Below, piece after piece: positions 28,299 to 34,861 of a DNA stretch of 34,861 bases. The notes under the pieces are model-generated. The model saw only the letters and a list, made by a program, of their open reading frames with translations, ran no database searches and was not told where the DNA came from. The first letter of the stretch is position 1. Each line of letters begins with the position of its first letter. Source of the stretch: SAR202 cluster bacterium bin22 (GTDB lineage Bacteria > Chloroflexota > Dehalococcoidia > Lucifugimonadales > UBA3495); NCBI GenBank assembly GCA_002238505.1, contig MPMM01000027.1, positions 1-34,861 on the forward strand, written 5' to 3'. Made by a program: the position numbers and the translations under genes.

Positions 28299-29258
28299 AT
28301 GGCAAACCCGAATATTTCGGAAATTGTCACTTCCGCCATTGAGAATCGAACCAAGAGACTGGCTGACAACGTAACGCACAACAACGCGTTGCTGATGAAG
28401 CTGGAGAAACGCGGCAAGATTCGCACAGTGGACGGAGGCACAGCGATCAATCAGGAACTGTCGTATGCCGAGAATAGCACCTACAAGCGCTATTCCGGGT
28501 ATGAGGTTTTGAACGTGAGTCCTTCAGATGTAATTACCTCGGCGCAGTACGCTTGGAAACAGGCGGCCGTTGCGGTGACTATTTCTGGTCTGGAGCAGCT
28601 TCAGAACAGCGGCAGTGAAAAGATGATCGACCTGCTGGAGAGTCGAATCATGGTAGCGGAGAGCACCATGAGGAACAACATCTCGGCAGACCTTCACAGC
28701 GACGGCACGGCGGACGACGGCAAGCAGATCAATGGTCTGCGGGCTTTGGTGTCCGGGAATCCGAATGCCGGAATTGTGGGGGGTATCAACAGGGCGATTT
28801 GGAACTTCTGGCGCAATGTTGCACCGGCGGCTGAAGCTTTGACCAGCGATAACATCAAGGGAAAGATGCAGGCGACCTGGGTGCAGCTGGTCAGAGGCAC
28901 CGACAAGCCCGATCTGATTCTCGCTGACAATGCCCTGTACACCACTTATTGGAGTGCGGTACAGGCACAGGAGCGATTCGTGAACAAGGACATGGCGAAT
29001 GCTGGATTTGAAAATATCCAGTTCAATTCGGCACCCGTTGTTCTGGACGGTGGAGTGGGAGGTTCAATTCCGGCAAATCATATGTATTTCCTGAATTGCG
29101 ACTACCTGCACTGGCGGCCTCACAAGGATCGTAATTTCCGTACTCTGCCGGGCGACCGGCAAGCGGTTAATCAGGACGCGCTCATACGATTGATCGTATG
29201 GGCAGGCAACCTGACCATGAGCAACGCTTCGCTGCAAGGCGTATTGAGGGGTAACTGA
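28299..29258 (+). CDS. major capsid protein
   Basis: 319 aa, ATG at 28299 with a strong TAGGAGG site. Contains the pattern of HK97-fold podoviral capsid proteins: VTHNNALLMKLEKRGKIRTV, DGGTAINQELSYAENSTYKR, YAWKQAAVAVTISGLEQLQN, DLLESRIMVAESTMRNNISA, PDLILADNALYTTYWSAVQA, and a C-terminal MYFLNCDYLHWRPHKDRNFR. Placed between scaffold and a decoration-like gene. The start codon context is the best ribosome site in the head operon, as expected for the most abundant protein. Confidence 0.9.
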   Translation: MANPNISEIVTSAIENRTKRLADNVTHNNALLMKLEKRGKIRTVDGGTAINQELSYAENSTYKRYSGYEVLNVSPSDVITSAQYAWKQAAVAVTISGLEQLQNSGSEKMIDLLESRIMVAESTMRNNISADLHSDGTADDGKQINGLRALVSGNPNAGIVGGINRAIWNFWRNVAPAAEALTSDNIKGKMQATWVQLVRGTDKPDLILADNALYTTYWSAVQAQERFVNKDMANAGFENIQFNSAPVVLDGGVGGSIPANHMYFLNCDYLHWRPHKDRNFRTLPGDRQAVNQDALIRLIVWAGNLTMSNASLQGVLRGN

Positions 29259-29260
29259 TT

Positions 29261-29719
29261 ATGGGTGACATTATCTTTGATCCGTCAAGAGTTGACACTT
29301 CTTCCAAGCACCAGTTGGGCTTTCGCGCCCAGCATGGTGACGGCAAGGAGTATGTCTATCTCCGCACTGGTGCTGATTGCGACGCGGCGGATGCCGTGCT
29401 TATCAATCATGACCAGACTTGTTCGCCCATTGAAAACTCGCTCGTCGCTGCCGGAACCGGCAGAGGCAAGCTGGTGGCAGTGGCGAACATGGAAGTCCCC
29501 AGCGGCAGCTATGCCTGGTTCCAGATTTATGGGGCCTGCATGGTGAATGCCGGTGCCAACTGTGCCGCTCATACCGAGCTGAACACGACTGGTACAGGTG
29601 GACGGCTGGACGATGGCAATACTTCGCCGGTGGTCGGGATTACCCTGACTGTCGCACGGGGAAGCGGCAACGGGCCGGCAGCGGCCTTTGCCAAGAACCC
29701 AAGAGTGTTCGAGGCGTAA
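29261..29719 (+). CDS. head decoration-like protein
   Basis: 152 aa, starts 2 bp after the capsid stop. Beta-rich, Gly/Ala/Thr-rich with no charged core: EYVYLRTGADCDAADAVLIN, SYAWFQIYGACMVNAG, VGITLTVARGSGNG. YAWFQIYG is typical of small capsid-associated proteins that follow the major capsid gene. Role as a decoration or stabilising protein is inferred. Confidence 0.65.
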   Translation: MGDIIFDPSRVDTSSKHQLGFRAQHGDGKEYVYLRTGADCDAADAVLINHDQTCSPIENSLVAAGTGRGKLVAVANMEVPSGSYAWFQIYGACMVNAGANCAAHTELNTTGTGGRLDDGNTSPVVGITLTVARGSGNGPAAAFAKNPRVFEA

Positions 29720-29739
29720 GCGCAGACGGAAAACCAACC

Positions 29740-29767
29740 GGAAGGGGAGAAATGAGTCTCCCCTTCC
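29740..29767 (+). terminator. 11-bp hairpin after the capsid genes
   Basis: GGAAGGGGAGA and TCTCCCCTTCC flank a 6-nt loop. Only ATTCC follows, so it is not a strong intrinsic terminator. It may attenuate transcription or protect the capsid mRNA 3' end, setting a capsid-to-tail ratio. Confidence 0.55.
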
Positions 29768-29794
29768 ATTCCGATAACACAGACAGGAGAAATC

Positions 29795-30310
29795 ATGGAA
29801 CTGGATCACCTAACCGGAAACTCAGGGGGAGAATCGAAAGTCTATGCGGAGTTCTACAAAAACCCGGTAGACGGAAAGGATCATGTCCGAATGGGCATTC
29901 CCGGAGATGCCAGCTATGCGCCTGACTTCGAGGCTACGGAGGAATACCAGGCACGGTTCCCCAAACAGTGGGAGCTGTACAAACAGAGCCTAGACCAGTC
30001 CAAGGGACAGATTCGACTGGAGGAAGTGGCCTGGATCGACCAGGCAACCCTCCTGCAGTTGAAATCACTCAACATCTTTACAGTCGAAGCATTGGCCGGA
30101 GTCACGGATGGGGGCTTGCAGAATATCGGGCCTGGAGCATCCGCCATGCGCGAGAGAGCGCAGAAAATGATCGAGGAAAAGGTATTGGCCGCTTCGTCCG
30201 CAGAGAAAGATGAGGTTATCGCCAACCTGACCGCTCGAATCGAGGAGTTGGAGAAGGCGGCGGCCGGAACAGGTCGTGGAAGGAAGAAGGCTCCAGCCAA
30301 GGATGCCTGA
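29795..30310 (+). CDS. head/connector-region protein with helix-hairpin-helix-like segment
   Basis: 171 aa, ATG at 29795 with AGGAG upstream. N-terminal half polar (KDHVRMGIPGDASYAPDFEA). The middle LKSLNIFTVEALAGVTDGGL-QNIGPGA resembles a helix-hairpin-helix. The C-terminus is a coiled coil with a basic end (IARIEELEKAAAG-like; GRGRKKAPAKDA). Common between capsid and adaptor genes in podoviruses; function unknown. Confidence 0.65.
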   Translation: MELDHLTGNSGGESKVYAEFYKNPVDGKDHVRMGIPGDASYAPDFEATEEYQARFPKQWELYKQSLDQSKGQIRLEEVAWIDQATLLQLKSLNIFTVEALAGVTDGGLQNIGPGASAMRERAQKMIEEKVLAASSAEKDEVIANLTARIEELEKAAAGTGRGRKKAPAKDA

Positions 30311-30319
30311 TACAGAGCC

Positions 30320-31072
30320 ATGTCCGCCCTGCAAATCATCCAGAATGTGGCGTCGGTGTCGGGCTTCGTGGCTCCGACCCATTTACGGGGGAATCGGGAC
30401 CCGTTAGCTATTTCAATGCTGGTTCTGCTCAATCGAAGCGGGACCCTGCTATCCAAGAAAAGAGGATCGTTCGGACAGTCCTGGCCGAAGCTGACCAAGG
30501 AATATTCCATTACCACTGAACCGGGAGTGGAGAATTATCCGTTGCCGGCGGACTTCGCCGACCTCATTTCCGATACGACCTGGGACCGATCGACCTATTA
30601 CGAGGGAACCGGCCCGCTTTCCCCTCAGGAATGGCAAACCATCAAGTCCTCTCTGGCCGAGACCGTCTCACTGAGTCCCCTGTATCGGATTCGATTGAAT
30701 GCGGCCACCGGAAGCCTGGTATTGGCCCTGGACCCGGTCCCGTCCAGTTCTCAAATCATCGCCTTCGAGTACGTTTCGAGAAATTGGGCGAGTGATGGGG
30801 AAGGGACGCCGATCATCCATTCCTCCATTACGGCGGATTCGCAGGTGCCGATATTCGACCAGGACCTGATGGAACTGGATCTGGAATGGCGATTCAAGCG
30901 TTCCCGCGGCCTGTCGTTCCAGGCGGAGTTGGCCGAGTTCGAGATGCAGCGAGACCAGAGGTTCGCACTGGAGTCCGGGATGCGGACGGTCAGCATGGCC
31001 GGAATACTTCCGACCGAAGAGGATGAATACGGGCCTGGGGTGGTTGTGAACGCTCCGCCAGCCACTTCCTGA
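30320..31072 (+). CDS. head-to-tail adaptor protein
   Basis: 250 aa. N-terminal helix (SALQIIQNVASVSGFVAPTH), LLNRSGTLLSKKRGSF, WPKLTKEYSITTEPGVENYP with LPADFADLISDTTWDRSTYY, then PLSPQEWQTIKSSLAET and beta strands (LVLALDPVPSSSQIIAFEYV). This order is characteristic of podoviral connector/adaptor proteins that bind below the portal ring. Start at 30320, 9 bp after the previous stop. Confidence 0.75.
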   Translation: MSALQIIQNVASVSGFVAPTHLRGNRDPLAISMLVLLNRSGTLLSKKRGSFGQSWPKLTKEYSITTEPGVENYPLPADFADLISDTTWDRSTYYEGTGPLSPQEWQTIKSSLAETVSLSPLYRIRLNAATGSLVLALDPVPSSSQIIAFEYVSRNWASDGEGTPIIHSSITADSQVPIFDQDLMELDLEWRFKRSRGLSFQAELAEFEMQRDQRFALESGMRTVSMAGILPTEEDEYGPGVVVNAPPATS

Positions 31073-31087
31073 TTCCGGGGCAGTCTC

Positions 31088-33676
31088 ATGGCTTGGGACG
31101 GCGAAGGGAATTTCCCTAAAGCGAAAGTTCCTTTCGAGCTCGAGGAAGGGCTGGAAAACTGTTTGACTCGTGACGGGCAGAATAGCCCGACTGCCGACCT
31201 TCCAATGGATGGTCACAAGCATACGGGAGTCGCAGAGGCCACCGAGCGCGATCAATACGCCACCTATGGCCAGCTTCAGGATGAAGGCGGCGGATCGAGC
31301 TCTGCCAGAGGCCAGAAAATCGGCACTCTCACTCTCCCCACGGCGGCATATAGCGGGGTTTATACTAGAAATAATAGAGGGCTCAGCCTCGAATTGGAGA
31401 CCGGCATTCCTTCGGGGTTTAGTCGTGATTTTCAAACCACTTACGCAGGGCTGAGAGTTCCAAACAATCCCCCTTCCGATAAAGTCATAGGGTTCTTTCT
31501 GGTTGCAAAGGTGGCAGGTGTCGAGAAAGACACCTCGTTCGTTCCCTGGGGACTTGGGGCCGGATCAAGTTTTACTGCACGTGAGAATCTTACCTTTTCT
31601 CATGCGGGTCTCAGCTTCGGACCGGGATTATTGAATGTTTCGTATGCTGTTACCCATGGCGGCAGATCGACTTTATCTCCTTTTGGAAAGGGGGACGAGC
31701 TCCCGTCCGATTCCACGCTGGAGGTCTATCTGGCTGTCGTTGTCGGAGTGCGCGGAGTTCAAGGCTCGAAAGGGGATACCGGAGACGTCGGCCCGCAAGG
31801 CCTGAAAGGCGATCAAGGCCCTGCTGGGCTCCAAGGCCCGCAGGGAGAACGCGGGCATATCGGCCCGCAAGGCCCGAAAGGCGATACTGGAGGCCAAGGC
31901 CCGAAAGGAGGCACGGGAGACACAGGCCCTCAGGGATTGAAAGGCGATACCGGCCCGCAAGGCATTCAGGGAGAAGCAGGCCCGAAAGGGGATACCGGAA
32001 ACACAGGCCCTCAGGGCATACCCGGAGACAGAGGGCCCTCTGGCCATGACGGAGCTCAAGGCCCGAAAGGAGACACGGGAAACACAGGCCCTCAGGGATT
32101 GAAAGGAAGCAAGGGAGACAGAGGGGAAAGGGGAGAGCGAGGCCAACAGGGAGTCAAGGGAGATATTGGCCCGCAGGGAGACACGGGAGATACCGGGCCT
32201 GCAGGCCCGCAAGGAGACATAGGGCCGGAGGGAGGCCCAGGGCCTGCGGGCCCACAAGGCCCACAAGGTCCCAAAGGAGTGGAAGGGTCAGGCCCAGCGA
32301 GCTTGAAGCAAATCGGGGATACTTATGACCTGGCTGCACCGACACAAGACAGGACGGAGTTCTGGTTCAGGGATACTGGAATCCCGCTCCCATCTGGGGA
32401 GAACGGAGAAGTTTGGGCAATCAAACAGAATTTTGCCGATATTACCGGGCAGCTCAGTGATACCGCCCAGGACGATTTTCTATTTTTTCGAGCATCGGAG
32501 CTCTTGAATCAAAGAGTAGCGACCACAACAGGCCCTAATGATGATACGCAGGTTCTGTTTCTTGGAAGTTCCCCAAGATTGGGATATGGAAGATCCGCCA
32601 GTGGGACTTTGCTGGTGCGAGCCAGAAACAGACTTGAAACTACTGCCGATGTTTCTCTATACCAACTCCAGGGAGGAGCGGAAGGCCCAGAAGGCACTCA
32701 GGGCATTCAAGGAGAGACAGGCCAGAAAGGCGATCCAGGCCCACAGGGAGAACGCGGACGTCATGGAGGCACAGGCCCACAAGGCGGGCCAGGCCCGCAA
32801 GGTCCGCAGGGATTGAAAGGGGATACGGGAGACGCAGGCCCCAGAGGGAATCAAGGCCCGAAAGGCGATATTGGAGCTCCTGGTTCCGATGGGGATGATG
32901 GGGATAAAGGATCTCCGGGAAATCCAGGCCCAGAAGGCCCTCAGGGCGCACAGGGCGCTCCTGGTGCGGACGGAAGTAACGGCACGGACGGATCACCAGG
33001 TCCTAAGGGAAATCCAGGCCCAGAAGGCCCTCAGGGCCCTCAGGGCGCACAGGGCGTACAAGGAGACACAGGCGCTCCGGGAGCAAAGGGAGATCCGGGC
33101 GCACAAGGGATTCAGGGACTCAAGGGAGACGCAGGCGCTCCTGGTGCGGACGGAAGTAACGGCACGGACGGATCACCAGGTCCTATCGGCCCAAAGGGAG
33201 ATCCAGGAGTTCCGGGAGCAAAGGGAGACCCGGGAGACCCTGGAGGACCGCCAGGTCCGAAGGGAGACGCAGGCGCTCCGGGAATGGCTGGAGGTTCCCC
33301 ATCACGAGAGATTCTCGCGTGGGATCTGGCCAGCACCGCAACCAGTTTCGTCCTGCCGGACGATTACGAGGACTTCCTGTTCCTGTTTGTGGGGGTTACT
33401 GGAGGGAGTGGTGTTGAAAGCTCCCATATGTTGCCCACTGAGGCATTCGCGCAGGACTTCACCGGATACGGCAGGGACAGAGACAATCGAATCAATTACG
33501 ATGCGGCCACCAAGACCATATCGGCGGCAGGCAGAGTCTCCGGATTCAACTATGCCACGCTGGTCATGGGGACGGCAGAAGCGCCGCCGGTTGCCGATGT
33601 CCTATACCTGACGACACGAGGCGGAGATCGCCTCACCACCCGTAGCGGGGACAATCTGATTGCTCGCGCTGCATGA
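31088..33676 (+). CDS. long collagen-like tail fibre
   Basis: 862 aa. Residues 1-75 form the virion-attachment module shared with the gene at 11187 ([33 protein letters not shown]). A beta domain follows to about residue 220, then a first Gly-X-Y collagen block (about nt 31750-32290), an inserted non-collagen domain (about 32300-32680), a second collagen block (about 32690-33290) and a C-terminal domain of about 125 aa. The blocks contain 52-bp identical DNA repeats, so length variation by recombination is likely. Probably a trimeric adsorption fibre; receptor unknown. Confidence 0.85.
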   Translation: MAWDGEGNFPKAKVPFELEEGLENCLTRDGQNSPTADLPMDGHKHTGVAEATERDQYATYGQLQDEGGGSSSARGQKIGTLTLPTAAYSGVYTRNNRGLSLELETGIPSGFSRDFQTTYAGLRVPNNPPSDKVIGFFLVAKVAGVEKDTSFVPWGLGAGSSFTARENLTFSHAGLSFGPGLLNVSYAVTHGGRSTLSPFGKGDELPSDSTLEVYLAVVVGVRGVQGSKGDTGDVGPQGLKGDQGPAGLQGPQGERGHIGPQGPKGDTGGQGPKGGTGDTGPQGLKGDTGPQGIQGEAGPKGDTGNTGPQGIPGDRGPSGHDGAQGPKGDTGNTGPQGLKGSKGDRGERGERGQQGVKGDIGPQGDTGDTGPAGPQGDIGPEGGPGPAGPQGPQGPKGVEGSGPASLKQIGDTYDLAAPTQDRTEFWFRDTGIPLPSGENGEVWAIKQNFADITGQLSDTAQDDFLFFRASELLNQRVATTTGPNDDTQVLFLGSSPRLGYGRSASGTLLVRARNRLETTADVSLYQLQGGAEGPEGTQGIQGETGQKGDPGPQGERGRHGGTGPQGGPGPQGPQGLKGDTGDAGPRGNQGPKGDIGAPGSDGDDGDKGSPGNPGPEGPQGAQGAPGADGSNGTDGSPGPKGNPGPEGPQGPQGAQGVQGDTGAPGAKGDPGAQGIQGLKGDAGAPGADGSNGTDGSPGPIGPKGDPGVPGAKGDPGDPGGPPGPKGDAGAPGMAGGSPSREILAWDLASTATSFVLPDDYEDFLFLFVGVTGGSGVESSHMLPTEAFAQDFTGYGRDRDNRINYDAATKTISAAGRVSGFNYATLVMGTAEAPPVADVLYLTTRGGDRLTTRSGDNLIARAA
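32954..33005 (+). repeat. 52-bp repeat in collagen block, copy 1
   Basis: Identical to 33134-33185, exactly 180 bp away, inside the second collagen block. Encodes [17 protein letters not shown]. Confidence 0.9.
33134..33185 (+). repeat. 52-bp repeat in collagen block, copy 2
   Basis: Identical to 32954-33005; in-frame spacing of 180 bp allows deletion or expansion of the rod without frameshift. Confidence 0.9.
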
Positions 33677-33688
33677 GGAATAGAGGGA

Positions 33689-33694
33689 TAAAAT
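33689..33694 (+). promoter_or_regulatory. TAAAAT box 6 nt before the second fibre gene
   Basis: TAAAAT, AAAATT, then the ATG at 33701. GAGGG at 33684-33688 is 12 nt from the ATG, too distant for efficient use. Confidence 0.4.
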
Positions 33695-33700
33695 AAAATT

Positions 33701-34861
33701 ATGGCTGACGTAAATTTTGGTGATCTTGATCAGGGCGGCGAACTCCAGTCCGGCGATATTCTTGCCGCTGACCGGAGGGAAAGCGGTGCTTTCGTCACCA
33801 AGCAACGGACTTTCCCTGATATTCCAGCACAGACGGAACAGAGAGTCCTGAATGATACAGGGGCTTCGGAGGATACTGTAGGGAAGCTGGACATTACCGA
33901 TGAAAAGGCGTATCTGACGAAAACGGGAACTTCGCATGGCAGAGACCCGGTTGTATCCGGCCGCAATTATTCGTCGGCGGACTACATTGGGGCCGTACTG
34001 GATATTTCCACGCTGACGGCAAACAACCATGTCGAAGGGCAATACGCATACCAGATCCTCAACCACAAGCCTTATGTCGTGGTGGACCGAGACCCGGTGA
34101 ATGATCCAGGCGGCGAGAAGGTATTCCGGCAGACTGAATTTAGCCTGATAGCAGAGACGCGAAACAAGCCGTATCGAGGCAGTTTCGCCGACCAGACCGA
34201 AGCAAATACGGCCTCTCATATCTCTTGGGCAGTCGGAGACCTGTTTTTCCTTGATTCCACTCGCTCTCTGGAGGAGGTCATTCGCTATACCCCAGGGACG
34301 ATGCCGCAACCCTTTTACGAGCATCTGTTGCTGGCCGACCAGGACGATATTGCCGAGATCAGGGCAAATGAGATCAAGCTGATTGCCTACATTTCACCCG
34401 GAATGGTGGACAAACAGAATTTGCCGGGAAGATTCAGGGTTTCACTGCATACCAGAAGGAACGCTTTCCCCACCGCTACGCAGTGGGTTTTGCAAATCGG
34501 TTCCGAGCGGATTACCGGATCATTTGACCCGACAGGAACGGAGCGGGTCATTGAACTGGCCGTGAATACGGCTATCCGAACTTATCTGAATGGCAGGGCG
34601 GTTGGCTCGAATGTCGATATTGTGGTCAGGCTTTTGAACTCTACGGATGGGGAGCTATTCTCTGCTATCTACAGCCTGGAGGTCGTGTCGGGAGTCGGGA
34701 ACAGTGAGATTGATGCGCGGATCAATGAACGGGTGGAACTGGCCGCCCGCAGGGACAGACCCAACAACAAGTTCCCTCTGGTCAAGATGCCGGATGCGGT
34801 ATTGACCGAGATTACCTTCTGCAAGATTCGGATTTATCCCCTGACATTCGACGATGCGGCC
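33701..34861 (+). CDS. collagen-like tail fibre, N-terminal part (continues at base 1)
   Basis: True start of the fibre whose end lies at 1678; the circular gene is 2,712 bp, 903 aa. It begins MADVNFGDLDQGGELQSGDI, then LAADRRESGAFVTKQRTFPD. The region encoded here is a non-repetitive shaft and beta domain (YKIRxYPLTF-like strands appear just past the join). There is no attachment module of the kind seen at 11187 and 31088, so it may bind another fibre or the tail hub. The frame is still open at the last base, and the codons join exactly to base 2. Confidence 0.85.
   Translation, partial: MADVNFGDLDQGGELQSGDILAADRRESGAFVTKQRTFPDIPAQTEQRVLNDTGASEDTVGKLDITDEKAYLTKTGTSHGRDPVVSGRNYSSADYIGAVLDISTLTANNHVEGQYAYQILNHKPYVVVDRDPVNDPGGEKVFRQTEFSLIAETRNKPYRGSFADQTEANTASHISWAVGDLFFLDSTRSLEEVIRYTPGTMPQPFYEHLLLADQDDIAEIRANEIKLIAYISPGMVDKQNLPGRFRVSLHTRRNAFPTATQWVLQIGSERITGSFDPTGTERVIELAVNTAIRTYLNGRAVGSNVDIVVRLLNSTDGELFSAIYSLEVVSGVGNSEIDARINERVELAARRDRPNNKFPLVKMPDAVLTEITFCKIRIYPLTFDDAA
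34735..34861. repeat. second copy of the 127-bp terminal repeat
   Basis: Exact copy of bases 1-127. Joining 34734 to base 1 keeps the fibre reading frame open from 33701 to 1678. Confidence 0.95.

Noticed and set aside
31673-32266. Minus-strand frames under the collagen blocks
   Set aside because: Low-complexity mirror images of the Gly-X-Y codons; no start signals.
31750-33290. CRISPR-like repetitive DNA
   Set aside because: Repeats are in-frame Gly-X-Y codons with no constant repeat-spacer period; collagen-like coding sequence explains them.

Overview
The window is one complete circular contig of a small tailed bacteriophage with a short, podovirus-like tail. The first 127 bases recur exactly as the last 127 (34735-34861), so the unit is 34,734 bp and the break falls inside a tail-fibre gene that runs 33701 -> 34734/1 -> 1678. 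Viral identity rests on a full morphogenesis set: HNH endonuclease, small and large terminase, portal, scaffold, major capsid protein, head-tail adaptor, fibres, a 3-TM holin and ejection-type virion proteins. The host is bacterial, but I cannot name the phylum. Many genes have Shine-Dalgarno sites, while a distinct subset has a TAnnnT box 6-7 nt before the start codon, as in leaderless transcripts.

Layout: (1) 1-6661, plus strand: end of the collagen-like fibre, an aerolysin/ETX-like pore-forming-fold protein, an unknown protein, and a tightly overlapping cassette of small membrane and zinc-motif proteins that includes the lysis genes (XhlA-like protein, DUF5675 protein, 3-TM holin). (2) A CAU-anticodon tRNA-like gene at 6667-6740 lies exactly between two converging operons. 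(3) 6745-9088, minus strand: ten small genes chained mostly by ATGA overlaps. They start with a ribbon-helix-helix regulator and end with a protein that aligns with aspartate 1-decarboxylase (PanD), including the Gly-Ser self-cleavage site; a GNAT-like gene is in the same operon. (4) 9155-11140, plus strand: regulators, a winged-helix protein, and immediately after it a 134-bp inverted-repeat structure that looks like a replication origin or a large operator. (5) 11187-20747: adhesins, a beta-propeller, an acetyltransferase, an S74-chaperone protein and two large internal/ejection proteins. (6) 20748-20948: a structured intergenic region and a regulated promoter. (7) 20949-34861: a secreted small protein, HNH nuclease, terminases, head genes, connector and two long fibres.

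I see no integrase, DNA polymerase, helicase, primase, ligase or RNA polymerase. Replication must therefore borrow the host machinery, probably recruited by the winged-helix protein at the adjacent inverted repeats. Two ribbon-helix-helix genes diverge from a 66-bp control region. Its GTAGT/ACTAC sequence recurs in two other promoters, which suggests one phage repressor controlling several units.

The most unusual items are the PanD-like protein (processing site kept, substrate-handling positions changed), the pore-former-like protein behind the fibre, the origin-like inverted repeat, the leaderless-promoter set, and two adhesin genes that share one virion-attachment module.
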